Assembly (NCBI GenBank): GCA_024636775.1
Contig: JAGXGP010000122.1
Location: 1-60,417 of the forward strand
Length of the DNA: 60,417 nucleotides
Source of the DNA: Hydrogenophilales bacterium
GTDB taxonomy: Bacteria > Pseudomonadota > Gammaproteobacteria > Burkholderiales > Thiobacillaceae
Direction of reading: 5' to 3'
In this document: positions 1 through 8,633 of the stretch, in pieces
How positions within the stretch are numbered: the first letter of the stretch is position 1
Layout: the number at the start of each line of letters is the position of its first letter
The notes under the pieces: model-generated
The model's database searches: none
The model's input: the letters and a program-made list of their open reading frames with translations, nothing else
What the model was told of the DNA's origin: nothing
Translations under genes and position numbers: made by a program

Positions 1-1
1 G

Positions 2-259
2 CTGAAAATGCCAGGGCACGAACTTGAGATGGTGGGGCTGGTGACCCGGCAAAACGTTGACGACCTGCCCACCGGCTTCTTGCCAGGCGACCGTGTGGCG
101 GTTTACTTGCCCATGGGCTACATGATTGGCGGCTACACCGTGTTCGTGCCACGCGAATGGGTGCAGCCATTGGACATGACGGTGGAAGAGGCCATGCGCT
201 CGTCGTTATTTGCCTGGATGAGCAGAACCAGCAATACAGGCCAGCCCACCCCACCCTGA
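2..259 (+). CDS. DUF502 family membrane protein, C-terminal fragment
   Basis: The reading frame is open from the window edge, so only the last 85 residues are present and the true start lies upstream. The visible part matches the C-terminal half of DUF502 proteins: a short hydrophobic stretch (YLPMGYMIGGYTVFVPRE) followed by the family's 'VPRE..V.PLDMTVEEAM' ending. DUF502 proteins are small inner-membrane proteins of unknown function with two N-terminal membrane helices, which would lie outside the window. The next gene starts 37 nt downstream on the same strand and may be co-transcribed. Confidence 0.75.
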   Translation: MKMPGHELEMVGLVTRQNVDDLPTGFLPGDRVAVYLPMGYMIGGYTVFVPREWVQPLDMTVEEAMRSSLFAWMSRTSNTGQPTPP

Positions 260-295
260 TTGGTTGCCACAGACTGCGGGTGTAAAGTTAAGTCC

Positions 296-1264
296 ATGCA
301 GATCGAATGCTACGCACAGCGGTTGCTCAACCCGTTTCGTGGGGTGGTCCACACCATTCGCTACCAGTCCGCCGAAGCAGTCACCACAGACGGGATTGAG
401 TGGGATATTTATGTGGCCAACGATGCCTTGCTCGAAGGTCTGGGCCCAGCCGGCCGCCGCGCCCAGATTTCCGATATCCGCTATGGCCACTGGTCGGCGG
501 AAACAGGTCTGAAACGCGGGCCACTGTTTCCCTCAGAAGACTTCAAGCGACTGGAAAACATGGGGGCAGTGGTCTACGAAAATCTGCTCCAGATGCACCG
601 TGCAGTGCCTTTCGCTTTCCGCGACCAGTTCGAGCTATGGTTGCTCGACCGACACAACCTGCCGCTGGCCTTGTTGCACAGTGTGCGTACCAACACTGAA
701 ACCGACACCCAGCCGCCCCTCGACTGGCGGGCGGGCATGGCCGCGCGGGAAAGCTTCCAGAGCACCGCGGTTCCCCACATGGGTGAACCGGCCGGGGTGT
801 ATCTCTCTGAATATGTGAACAGCTTGTCTGACGGCGTCGCGCAGTGGTTTCGTCGTTCGGATGATGGCGCCGGGCTGGGGTTACATGCCCTGAAAGGGGG
901 GGAATCGCTGCGCGGAAGGGTGTTGGAAACCGAGGCTTTCCCCCCGCTATTCATTGCCACTGCCGGCATGGATGAACACCACATTCAGCTGGTGCACGAC
1001 TACCACGCCTGGCAAGCCCCCTGGATGTTGCTGCTACCGAACCTCGACCCCGCCGGGCGCAGCAAGCTGGAAGTCAGCGCCTGCCGGCAAGCCGAACTGG
1101 TTGAAAAGCATTTCCGGTTGTATCCCGCCGTCATCGATCAGCAGGCCTTGCTGGCAGCGCGGGTGGCGGCGGCATTGGCTCGCAATCAACCCAAGCCCAC
1201 CCCCCAGGCAGACGAGACCATGTCGATGTTCTACATCGAACTCAGCGTCAGCGCAGACGAATAA
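296..1264 (+). CDS. conserved hypothetical protein (322 aa)
   Basis: I do not recognise a characterised family. The ATG at 296 is chosen; the frame is open back to a TTG at 260, but the upstream codons look like intergenic sequence. The product is soluble, with no signal peptide or membrane helix, and is rich in aromatic and acidic residues (for example IRYQSAEAVTTDGIEWDIYV near the N-terminus and MSMFYIELSVSADE at the C-terminus). There is no nucleotide-binding loop or metal-binding cluster that I can see. It follows the DUF502 gene in the same direction and converges on the gcvR-like gene. Codon use resembles its neighbours, so it is probably native. Confidence 0.7.
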   Translation: MQIECYAQRLLNPFRGVVHTIRYQSAEAVTTDGIEWDIYVANDALLEGLGPAGRRAQISDIRYGHWSAETGLKRGPLFPSEDFKRLENMGAVVYENLLQMHRAVPFAFRDQFELWLLDRHNLPLALLHSVRTNTETDTQPPLDWRAGMAARESFQSTAVPHMGEPAGVYLSEYVNSLSDGVAQWFRRSDDGAGLGLHALKGGESLRGRVLETEAFPPLFIATAGMDEHHIQLVHDYHAWQAPWMLLLPNLDPAGRSKLEVSACRQAELVEKHFRLYPAVIDQQALLAARVAAALARNQPKPTPQADETMSMFYIELSVSADE

Positions 1265-1292
1265 TCAGGACACACACAACCACGCCGAAACA

Positions 1293-1832
1293 TTACATCC
1301 GGATCGGCTCAAACGTTGCATCCAGGTTCTGGTCATCACAGTAATCCAGAAAATTGCCGCGTAGCGTGGCGATGTGGGTATCGGCCGGGATACCCAGCGT
1401 CATGTGGACTGCAAACATCGGGGCACCAGTGTGCGGAGCCGGGTAGGTTTCCGTGTCGAGTTCTTCGATGTTGATATGCAGCCGCGCAAAAAAATTCGCC
1501 AGACTGTTGACGATGCCGGGCTGGTCCAACGCGGCCACTTCGACGGTGTAGGGAATCAGGGGCTTTTCGGAACGGGTGAAGCGGGTGCGCTGCAGAATGA
1601 GCGACAGCCCCAGCTCTTCGCCTACCGCGGGTAACCGCGCTTCGAGCTTGGCCAGTGCATCCCAGCTGCCAGACACCCGCATCAGCAAGGCAAAGCGGCC
1701 ACCCAATGCAGCCATGCGCGACTCTTCCACATTGCAGGCCGATTCGCTGATGCGGCGGGTGAAACCTTCCACCAGGCCTACTTTGTCTTCGCCACAGGCG
1801 GTGATGACGAGTGATTCGGTGTCGCTAGACAT
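1293..1832 (-). CDS. gcvR: ACT-domain regulator, GcvR-like
   Basis: A 179-residue protein made of two tandem ACT domains, at about residues 7-80 (start 'LVITACGEDKVGLVEGF') and 93-170 ('YTVEVAALDQPGIVNSLANFF'). The length and the double-ACT layout match GcvR, the accessory repressor that binds GcvA and controls the glycine cleavage system in Escherichia coli. Many betaproteobacterial homologues are annotated only as ACT proteins, so the exact partner is uncertain. It is translationally coupled to the upstream AI-2E permease gene: the permease stop and this ATG share one base (TAATG). The glycolate oxidase operon, which makes glyoxylate, lies just beyond the permease. A link to glycine and glyoxylate metabolism is inference from that context. 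Confidence 0.7.
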   Translation of the reverse strand: MSSDTESLVITACGEDKVGLVEGFTRRISESACNVEESRMAALGGRFALLMRVSGSWDALAKLEARLPAVGEELGLSLILQRTRFTRSEKPLIPYTVEVAALDQPGIVNSLANFFARLHINIEELDTETYPAPHTGAPMFAVHMTLGIPADTHIATLRGNFLDYCDDQNLDATFEPIRM

Positions 1833-2854
1833 TAAATAAGCTCCCGGTCTGACAATTCTTTTTTAACATAGGCATAAATGATAGGCGCCGCGATGACACC
1901 CTGAACCCCAAATGCAGCTTCCATCACCACCATGGCGATGAGCAGTTCCCATGCTCGCGCCTGAATCTGCCCGCCGATGATGCGTGCATTCACGAAATAC
2001 TCAAGCTTGTGAATGACGACCAGAAAGGTCAGCGATGCGGCTGCAATGTAGGGCGAGTGCGACAACGAAATAATGACGATGACCGAATTGGACACGAGAT
2101 TGCCCAGCACCGGCAGCAGACCCACAATAAAGGTCACCACAATCATCGTTTTGGTGAAGGGCAATTGCACCCCGAAAGCAGGCAGCACCAGTACCAGATA
2201 AATCGCGGTCAGCAACGCATTCAGCGCCGAAATGCGGACCTGTGCAAACACCACCCGGCGGAAACCATCGGCCAGACGATGAACACGCTCACACATGGCC
2301 TGAGCCATCGGCGCCAGTGTCTGGTGAACGCGCGCCTGTCGCAGGGCGATAAAACTGCCGATGATGAGTCCAATGATGAAATGCAGCAGGACCCTTCCGG
2401 CGTCTCCGCTGATTTTTCGGATATCCAGCGCATGGGTACGTAACCAGTCGACCAGCTCAACCCGGATTCCGGTTTTATCACCCTGCGGTAACCAGCCTGC
2501 TGCCCAAATCGGCAACAGTTGACGCGCGTTTTCGATAACTTCGGCCATCTTGGTCAGTAATCCGGCCAGCCCCCCCTCGGACCGCAGGTACAAAATCACC
2601 CCCGCGGCAAACCCGCCAAGCGCCCCCAGCACAATCAAGGTAATCAGCGACACCACCAGCACTTTGGCCCAACTATGGTCGAGCCGACCGACGACGAACC
2701 GCGGCGCCAGCAAGTGCACCAACTGCACCACCAGCAAGCCGGATAGCAGTGCAGGCAGCAGGTGAAGGGTCAGCGTTAGCAGTAGTGCTGCCGCCATCAA
2801 AAGCCAAGCGGCAATTTCGTATCGAGAGGCGGGATTAATAGGCGGCGAGGTCAT
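1832..2854 (-). CDS. AI-2E family transporter (PerM-like permease)
   Basis: A polytopic membrane protein of 340 residues from the ATG at 2854; a TTG at 2890 would add 12 residues, and neither start has a clear Shine-Dalgarno. Hydrophobic segments occur near residues 15-55, 75-100, 155-175 and 215-330, with the family's long cytoplasmic stretch after the third helix. The C-terminal segment 'GVQGVIAAPIIYAYVKKEL' is typical of the AI-2E/PerM family, whose members export autoinducer-2 or act as Na+/H+ antiporters; many have no known substrate. It overlaps the gcvR-like gene by one base and the two probably form an operon. A second family member lies at 25803-26978. Confidence 0.85.
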   Translation of the reverse strand: MTSPPINPASRYEIAAWLLMAAALLLTLTLHLLPALLSGLLVVQLVHLLAPRFVVGRLDHSWAKVLVVSLITLIVLGALGGFAAGVILYLRSEGGLAGLLTKMAEVIENARQLLPIWAAGWLPQGDKTGIRVELVDWLRTHALDIRKISGDAGRVLLHFIIGLIIGSFIALRQARVHQTLAPMAQAMCERVHRLADGFRRVVFAQVRISALNALLTAIYLVLVLPAFGVQLPFTKTMIVVTFIVGLLPVLGNLVSNSVIVIISLSHSPYIAAASLTFLVVIHKLEYFVNARIIGGQIQARAWELLIAMVVMEAAFGVQGVIAAPIIYAYVKKELSDRELI

Positions 2855-3116
2855 GGTCAGCACAGTGCCAAGAAACCCGTCAATCGGCAAGAACTAAAGT
2901 AGGCAAGCACGCAATACGTATGCTGAGTGCACGCTCGGCAAGGTGCATTTCAAGGGTATTCAAGGTATGGGAGGGCTGGCCCGGCAAACCGATGCCATCT
3001 TCGGAGCCCATCACCACGCTGGGGTTATCTTATTTGCGTCGCTCGATCATGCGATTCGCGCCGAATCGGCCTCAACTTGCAGCGCCACAGCTCACCCTCT
3101 AGAGTGCTGAGCTGTC

Positions 3117-3542
3117 ATGATGCGCATCGGCCAACAAATCCGCACCAATCTGGTCGCCCTTATCAGCTTGCTGGTGGCGCTGTCTGCACTCGGCTATACC
3201 GCCTGGCGGCAGGAATTGACCGAAGACAACCGGACGTTGCGTGTGGCGGCATTCAGTATGCTGCAAACAGCAGAAGAATTGCAGAGCGTGGTGGATTTTG
3301 CGCATTATGATGCGGATCTCAAAGCAGGCAATCCGATCAAAGGCTGGGGCAAAGTGCTGTATTTACGTGATCTTGGAATTATCATGCCGCCTCCGGTGCA
3401 GAAACAGGCCCGGGATTTACATCGCACAAGGGAACAAGACTGGAGTGTCATGGAGCAGGATGAAGCGGCTGCAATGCTTATTACACAAGCCATTGAGCAC
3501 CTGCGTGCCGAAGTGCGCGTCCTGCTGGTGAGTCTGCAATGA
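3117..3542 (+). CDS. membrane-anchored hypothetical protein upstream of glcD
   Basis: A 141-residue protein with one N-terminal transmembrane helix (about residues 12-30, 'LVALISLLVALSALGYTAW') and a soluble C-terminal domain with helical, charged character. I do not recognise a family. The gene starts MM with the first ATG at 3117. It overlaps glcD by four bases (ATGA), so translation of the two is probably coupled. The protein may be an anchor or accessory for the glycolate oxidase complex, but no motif shows this. Confidence 0.7.
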   Translation: MMRIGQQIRTNLVALISLLVALSALGYTAWRQELTEDNRTLRVAAFSMLQTAEELQSVVDFAHYDADLKAGNPIKGWGKVLYLRDLGIIMPPPVQKQARDLHRTREQDWSVMEQDEAAAMLITQAIEHLRAEVRVLLVSLQ

Positions 3543-5002
3543 GTGACATCCGCTCACCCGTTTTCCTGAAAGCACTGCGCAAGCTGCTGCCGCCGGAATC
3601 CTTTCTCACCGCGCCGGAAGACACGCGACCGTTCGAGTCGGATGGGCTGGCGGCGTATCGCAATACCCCCGACGTTGTGGTTTTGCCTGACAGCGAGGCG
3701 CAGGTAACCGCCATTTTGCGTTTGTGTCACGCCCACCAGGTGGCAGTGGTCACACGCGGCGCTGGCACCGGTCTGGCTGCAGGTGCGCTGCCGGTCGACG
3801 GCGCGGTGTTGCTGGTGCTGGCTCGGCTCAACCAAATTAAAAACATTGATCCGCTGGCACGTACCGCCGTTGTGCAGCCGGGCGTCCGCAATCTTGCCAT
3901 CTCCGAGGCTGCCGCTGCATACAGCCTGTATTATGCGCCCGATCCTTCGTCGCAAATCGCCTGTTCCATCGGCGGCAACGTAGCGGAAAATTCCGGCGGG
4001 GTGCACTGCCTGAAATACGGGCTGACCGTACACAACATTCTCAAATTGCGCGCCTGGACCATCGACGGCCAACTGCTCGAAATCGGCAGTGACTCGCTGG
4101 ATGCACCCGGTTACGACCTGCTTGCCCTGATGACCGGATCGGAAGGCATGCTGGCAGTCATCACCGAAGTCACGGTCAAGCTGCTGCCGCGCCCCGAACG
4201 CGCACAGGTGGTGCTGGCAGCGTTCGACGATGTGGCCAAAGCCGGCGCAGCGGTCGGCAATATCATCGCCGCCGGCGTCATCCCGGCCGGATTGGAAATG
4301 ATGGATCGGCTGGCCATCCAGGCCGCCGAAGATTTCGTCCACGCCGGTTATCCGCTCGACTGCGAAGCCATTCTGCTGTGTGAAGTAGATGGCGTAAATG
4401 AAGAAGTCTCGGACGACATCTTCACTGTGCACGAGGTGCTCGCCGCCTCTGGCGCGACCGAAATTCGCACCGCCGACAGCGAGGAACAACGCCTCAAGTT
4501 CTGGGCCGGTCGCAAAGCTGCCTTCCCCGCAGTGGGCCGGTTGGCGCCCGATTACTACTGCATGGACGGCACCATCCCACGCGCGCAGCTGCCGCATGTT
4601 TTAAAACGGATCAGCGAAATGAGCATCGAATACGGCCTCGCGGTCGCCAACGTGTTTCACGCCGGCGACGGCAATTTGCATCCCCTCATTCTGTTCGACG
4701 CTAATCAACCGGGCGAGCTGCACCAGGCTGAAACCTTCGGCGGAAAAATTCTCGAACTGTGCGTTGAAGTCGGTGGCACCATCACCGGCGAACACGGCGT
4801 CGGGCTGGAGAAAATCAACCAGATGTGCGCGCAATTCTCCACGCCAGAGCTGACGCGTTTTCACGAGGTCAAGGCTGCATTCGACCCGGATGGTTTACTC
4901 AATCCAGGCAAGGCCGTGCCCGAACTCCACCGCTGCGCCGAGTGGGGCGCGATGCACATCCAGGGCGGCCAACTGCCCCATCCGGAACTCCCCCGCTTCT
5001 GA
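3539..5002 (+). CDS. glcD: glycolate oxidase, FAD-binding subunit GlcD
   Basis: A 487-residue FAD-linked oxidase of the PCMH/VAO type. The FAD-binding segment is near residues 60-75 ('TRGAGTGLAAGALP'). 'SQIACSIGGNVAENSGGVHCLKYG' (about residues 140-163) contacts the cofactor, and 'TGEHGVGLEK' (about 415-424) lies in the C-terminal FAD-linked oxidase domain. With GlcE and GlcF it forms the membrane-associated glycolate dehydrogenase that oxidises glycolate to glyoxylate and passes electrons to quinone. In an autotroph this would salvage 2-phosphoglycolate made by RuBisCO. The upstream gene overlaps by four bases and glcE overlaps by one (TGATG), which indicates an operon. Confidence 0.95.
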   Translation: MSDIRSPVFLKALRKLLPPESFLTAPEDTRPFESDGLAAYRNTPDVVVLPDSEAQVTAILRLCHAHQVAVVTRGAGTGLAAGALPVDGAVLLVLARLNQIKNIDPLARTAVVQPGVRNLAISEAAAAYSLYYAPDPSSQIACSIGGNVAENSGGVHCLKYGLTVHNILKLRAWTIDGQLLEIGSDSLDAPGYDLLALMTGSEGMLAVITEVTVKLLPRPERAQVVLAAFDDVAKAGAAVGNIIAAGVIPAGLEMMDRLAIQAAEDFVHAGYPLDCEAILLCEVDGVNEEVSDDIFTVHEVLAASGATEIRTADSEEQRLKFWAGRKAAFPAVGRLAPDYYCMDGTIPRAQLPHVLKRISEMSIEYGLAVANVFHAGDGNLHPLILFDANQPGELHQAETFGGKILELCVEVGGTITGEHGVGLEKINQMCAQFSTPELTRFHEVKAAFDPDGLLNPGKAVPELHRCAEWGAMHIQGGQLPHPELPRF

Positions 5003-6066
5003 TGTTGAACACCTTGATTGCGCGCATACACGCAGCTCACGCCGAAAACATGCCCCTGATCATCCAGGGCGGCGGCAGCAAGACGTTCTACGGCAACGCC
5101 GATGAGGGTGAAATCCTTGCTACGCGCACGCTCAACGGCGTGGTCGATTACCAGCCCAAGGAACTGGTGCTGACTGCGCAGTCCGGAACACCGCTTGCTG
5201 AAATCGAAGCCCTGCTCGCCGAGCACAACCAGATGCTGGCGTTCGAGCCACCGCATTTCGGTGGCGCCGCCACCTTGGGCGGCAGCATCGCGGCAGGGTT
5301 GTCCGGCCCGCGTCGACCCTATGCCGGATCTGCGCGCGACTTCGTGCTCGGCGTGCGTATGGTCGACGGCACCGGCCAGGCACTACGGTTTGGCGGCCAG
5401 GTGATCAAGAACGTCGCTGGGTACGATGTCTCGCGGCTGATGGTGGGTGCACTCGGCACGCTTGGCCTGATCACCGAAGTCTCGCTGAAGGTGTTACCCA
5501 GTCCCGGCGCTGAAACCACGCTGCAGTTCGAACTCGATGAAGCCGCTGCGATTGTGAAAATGAACACCTGGGCTGGCCAACCTTTACCCTTGTCAGCGAC
5601 CAGTTGGCATGCCGGCCTGCTATCCGTACGCCTGTCGGGTGCTCGCTCAGCCGTGCACGCGGCGCAAGCCAAACTCGGCGGCGAAACGGTCAACGATGCG
5701 TCCGCCTTTTGGCAACGGTTGCGCGACCAGACTACGCCGTTTTTCGACAAGCGCCCGTCAACCTGGAACCAAAGACTGTGGCGGATGGCCGTCAAACCCA
5801 CCACGCCACCACTCAAGCTGGGTGACGCACAATGGATCGAATGGGGCGGAGCCGTACGCTGGCTGATCAGTGATCTGTCGGAAACCACCTTGCGCGAAGC
5901 TGCTCAACGCTGCGGCGGCCACGCCACGCTGTTCCGCGGCAATGCGCCAATCGACGGCGCCTTCACCCCGCTCACGCCGGCTCTGCTGACGCTGCATCGC
6001 AACCTCAAGCAGCGCTTCGACCCCAAAGGTATTTTCAATCACGGGCGGCTGTACCCGGATTTCTAA
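5002..6066 (+). CDS. glcE: glycolate oxidase, FAD-binding subunit GlcE
   Basis: A 354-residue FAD-binding PCMH protein, shorter than GlcD as expected. The ATG at 5002 overlaps the glcD stop by one base; the frame is open further upstream inside glcD, but that extension is an overlap artefact. The family signature 'IIQGGGSKTFYGN' is near residues 20-32, the FAD-contact region 'PPHFGGAATLGGSIAAGLSGPRR' begins near residue 83, and 'VIKNVAGYDVSRLMVGALGTLG' lies at about 135-156. GlcE is the second flavin subunit of glycolate dehydrogenase and is needed for activity of the complex. glcF follows after one base. Confidence 0.95.
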   Translation: MLNTLIARIHAAHAENMPLIIQGGGSKTFYGNADEGEILATRTLNGVVDYQPKELVLTAQSGTPLAEIEALLAEHNQMLAFEPPHFGGAATLGGSIAAGLSGPRRPYAGSARDFVLGVRMVDGTGQALRFGGQVIKNVAGYDVSRLMVGALGTLGLITEVSLKVLPSPGAETTLQFELDEAAAIVKMNTWAGQPLPLSATSWHAGLLSVRLSGARSAVHAAQAKLGGETVNDASAFWQRLRDQTTPFFDKRPSTWNQRLWRMAVKPTTPPLKLGDAQWIEWGGAVRWLISDLSETTLREAAQRCGGHATLFRGNAPIDGAFTPLTPALLTLHRNLKQRFDPKGIFNHGRLYPDF

Positions 6067-6067
6067 G

Positions 6068-7318
6068 ATGCAGACCAATCTCGCTGAACCCTATCGCAAC
6101 ACACCCGAAGGCGAAGCTGCCGAACAGATACTCCGCAGCTGTGTGCACTGTGGATTTTGTCTCGCCACCTGCCCGACCTATCAGATACTCGGCAACGAAC
6201 TCGACTCGCCGCGCGGTCGAATTTATCTGATGAAACAGGTACTCGAAGGGGCTGAGCCCACGGTCAAGACCCAGCAACATCTCGACCGCTGTCTGACCTG
6301 CCGCAACTGCGAAACCACCTGTCCCTCGGGTGTCGAGTACGGCAAGCTGCTCGACATAGGCCGTCACATTGTTGAAAAGAAAGTGGGGCGCAGCACGCGT
6401 GAAACACTCACTCGCGCTGTCCTTAAAAATGGGCTGGCTTCGCCAGCGCTGTTTAACACTGCACTGAAGCTGGGGCAGGGTGTGCGTGCGCTGATGCCCG
6501 GATCCCTGCAAACGCGCATCCCGGTCGCAGAAGACGCCGGTACGTGGCCCGCGCCGCATCACCCCCGAAAAATGCTGGTGCTGCAGGGCTGTGTGCAACC
6601 CGGGCTCAAACCCAACATTAATGCAGCGACTGCGCGTGTGCTCGACCGTGTTGGCATTTCGCTCATCGCTGCTCCTGAAGCAGGATGCTGCGGCGCGCTG
6701 GCGCATCACCTGAACGACGAAGCCGAGGGACGCACCGCAATGCGCCGCAACATCGATGCCTGGATTCCGCATCTGGACGCCGGCGTGGAGGCCATTGTGA
6801 TGACGGCTTCGGGCTGTGGCGTGATGGTAAAAGAATACGCCTGGCTGCTGCGTGACGACCCGCATTACGCCGACAAGGCGGAGCGCGTATCTGCGGCCAC
6901 TTGGGATATTTCGGAAATTCTCGTGACGGAAACGGACGCGCTGGTGGCTCTTGCAAGCCCGGCTCCGGCCGTCAAGAAGCGTCTGGCTTACCATCCCCCT
7001 TGCACGCTGCAACACGGACAAAAACTCACTGGCGATGTCGAGTCCTTGCTCACGCATGCGGGTTTCGAACTCGCTCCGGTTGCAGAAAAGCATCTGTGCT
7101 GCGGATCAGCGGGCACCTACTCAATCTTGCAGCCGGAGATTTCAAACGCGCTCAAGATACGCAAGCTTGAGCACTTGCAGGCTGGTGCGCCAGAAATAAT
7201 CGTCACTGCCAACATCGGCTGCCTCACGCATCTTCAGTCGGGCAGCGCGGTGCCGGTCAAACACTGGATCGAAATCCTCGACGAGGCCCTCGTGCGTCCT
7301 AGCGATAAACCGAGTTAA
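6068..7318 (+). CDS. glcF: glycolate oxidase, iron-sulfur subunit GlcF
   Basis: A 416-residue protein with two ferredoxin-type 4Fe-4S motifs, CVHCGFCLATCP (about residues 22-33) and CLTCRNCETTCP (about 75-86). Two cysteine-rich CCG domains follow ('GCCGALAHH' near residue 210 and 'LCCGSAGTY' near 345), as in GlcF and heterodisulfide reductase subunit D-type proteins. It transfers electrons from the GlcDE flavins toward the membrane quinone pool. It is the last gene of the operon and converges on the metallo-beta-lactamase gene 19 nt downstream. No lactate/glycolate permease or GlcC regulator is in the window. Confidence 0.95.
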   Translation: MQTNLAEPYRNTPEGEAAEQILRSCVHCGFCLATCPTYQILGNELDSPRGRIYLMKQVLEGAEPTVKTQQHLDRCLTCRNCETTCPSGVEYGKLLDIGRHIVEKKVGRSTRETLTRAVLKNGLASPALFNTALKLGQGVRALMPGSLQTRIPVAEDAGTWPAPHHPRKMLVLQGCVQPGLKPNINAATARVLDRVGISLIAAPEAGCCGALAHHLNDEAEGRTAMRRNIDAWIPHLDAGVEAIVMTASGCGVMVKEYAWLLRDDPHYADKAERVSAATWDISEILVTETDALVALASPAPAVKKRLAYHPPCTLQHGQKLTGDVESLLTHAGFELAPVAEKHLCCGSAGTYSILQPEISNALKIRKLEHLQAGAPEIIVTANIGCLTHLQSGSAVPVKHWIEILDEALVRPSDKPS

Positions 7319-7337
7319 GGCGGCCGTCGCTTTGCGG

Positions 7338-8381
7338 TCATTGCAGCAGCCGGCTTTCCTCTTCCAGATAAATCCGATAGGCATTGCCCCGATTGCTCGC
7401 CTCAAAGGCGGGTAGCTTTGCATACTTCGACCAGTCGGTATTGCGATAAGCCTCATCAAACGGCACGAAATTTCTCACCGCGGCGGCCATCGCCTGACGC
7501 ACGAATAGCAAATAGTCGCGCGTCGCTACAACCACTTCCTGCGGATTCTTCGACAACACGCCATGACCGGGGATGATGTAGCGCACGGTGGCCTTCAACC
7601 TTGCAATGTAATCCAGCCCCTTCAGCCAGCGATCAATATCCGTTTCTGGGCTATCAAGAAATGGCACACGACCGCCATACAGGACATCGCCGCCAAAAAG
7701 CACACCATATTTTTTGACCAGCATGATCGAATCGCCGGGCGCGTGTGCCGGTCCCAGGTGTTTGATCTCGAAACGAACGCCCCCGAGCTGGAAGCAGAAT
7801 TCCTTGTCGAATACCTGATCCGGCGCGACGATCACCGTCTTCTCGTCCACCCAGGGGAATAGTGCTTGTCTGCGCTGTTCCAGCCGTCGCTCGCCATCCT
7901 CGCCCTGGCTGGCAACCGATCCACTGGTGTAGCCGAGCGTGCCGCGCTGGGCGAGCACAGGGGGCGCACCACCATAATCCTTGAAGGCCTGCAGACCGTA
8001 AATATGGTCGGCATGGTAATGGCTGACTACAATGCGCTTGACCGGTTTGTCCGTCACTTCGCGAATACGCTCAAGCAGGCGATAGCCGAGTGCGGGCGTG
8101 CCAAGCGCGTCAAACACCACCACCCCCTCGTCGGTCACCACAAAGCCCGCATTGGACGTATGCCCCTGGTTGACCGAGTCGGGCACCCCCGACAGACCCA
8201 CCACGTAATACACCGGAACGTCCGGTATCTTGTGCAGCTTGAAAGGCAGCGTCACCGCGGCATACGGTGGCGCTTGTACCGTCACCAAGCTTTTCGGAAG
8301 GGGGCTGGCTGCGTTCACCAAGGTGGCGGTGCAGCCCAACACTAGGGCGATGAGGCGCAGCGTTGGTGTGGCACGATACAT
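7338..8381 (-). CDS. secreted metallo-beta-lactamase-fold hydrolase
   Basis: A 347-residue protein with a signal peptide (residues 1-24, cleavage after VNA). The metallo-beta-lactamase zinc motif HxHxDH is HYHADH at 121-126; further ligands sit in 'HLGPAHAPGDS' and 'IIPGHGVLS'. This is the usual length for periplasmic MBL-fold hydrolases related to the quinoprotein-relay and SoxH-like proteins. A start at 8381 is supported by GGAGAT seven bases upstream. The substrate cannot be read from the sequence. It is divergent from the persulfide dioxygenase gene, and a role in sulfur chemistry is only a guess from that position. Confidence 0.85.
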   Translation of the reverse strand: MYRATPTLRLIALVLGCTATLVNAASPLPKSLVTVQAPPYAAVTLPFKLHKIPDVPVYYVVGLSGVPDSVNQGHTSNAGFVVTDEGVVVFDALGTPALGYRLLERIREVTDKPVKRIVVSHYHADHIYGLQAFKDYGGAPPVLAQRGTLGYTSGSVASQGEDGERRLEQRRQALFPWVDEKTVIVAPDQVFDKEFCFQLGGVRFEIKHLGPAHAPGDSIMLVKKYGVLFGGDVLYGGRVPFLDSPETDIDRWLKGLDYIARLKATVRYIIPGHGVLSKNPQEVVVATRDYLLFVRQAMAAAVRNFVPFDEAYRNTDWSKYAKLPAFEASNRGNAYRIYLEEESRLLQ

Positions 8382-8633
8382 GGCATATCTCCGGTTTATT
8401 GCGTTTCGGCTGAAGCCCTACCCTATCCCACAATTCACTTCGGCATCAAGCCGGGTACAGATGCCGTTGCGCGGTTGCGACTGCGTATAGGCGAAGCGCG
8501 CGGCTTGAGCGGATTATCCACACCAACACAGATAAAATATCCCTCCCCTGTATCGCCTGCAGCGGCCTGAATGTGCCAATCGGTGAACTTGTGCGCGAGA
8601 AGCCAGACCTACACTCACTTACCGGAGGCCTCT

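Noticed and set aside
3554-4597. Long leftward frame opposite glcD
   Set aside because: Typical antisense shadow of a GC-rich gene; the glcD frame has the family motifs.
6035-7093. Long leftward frame opposite glcF
   Set aside because: Shadow of glcF, which has intact iron-sulfur motifs.
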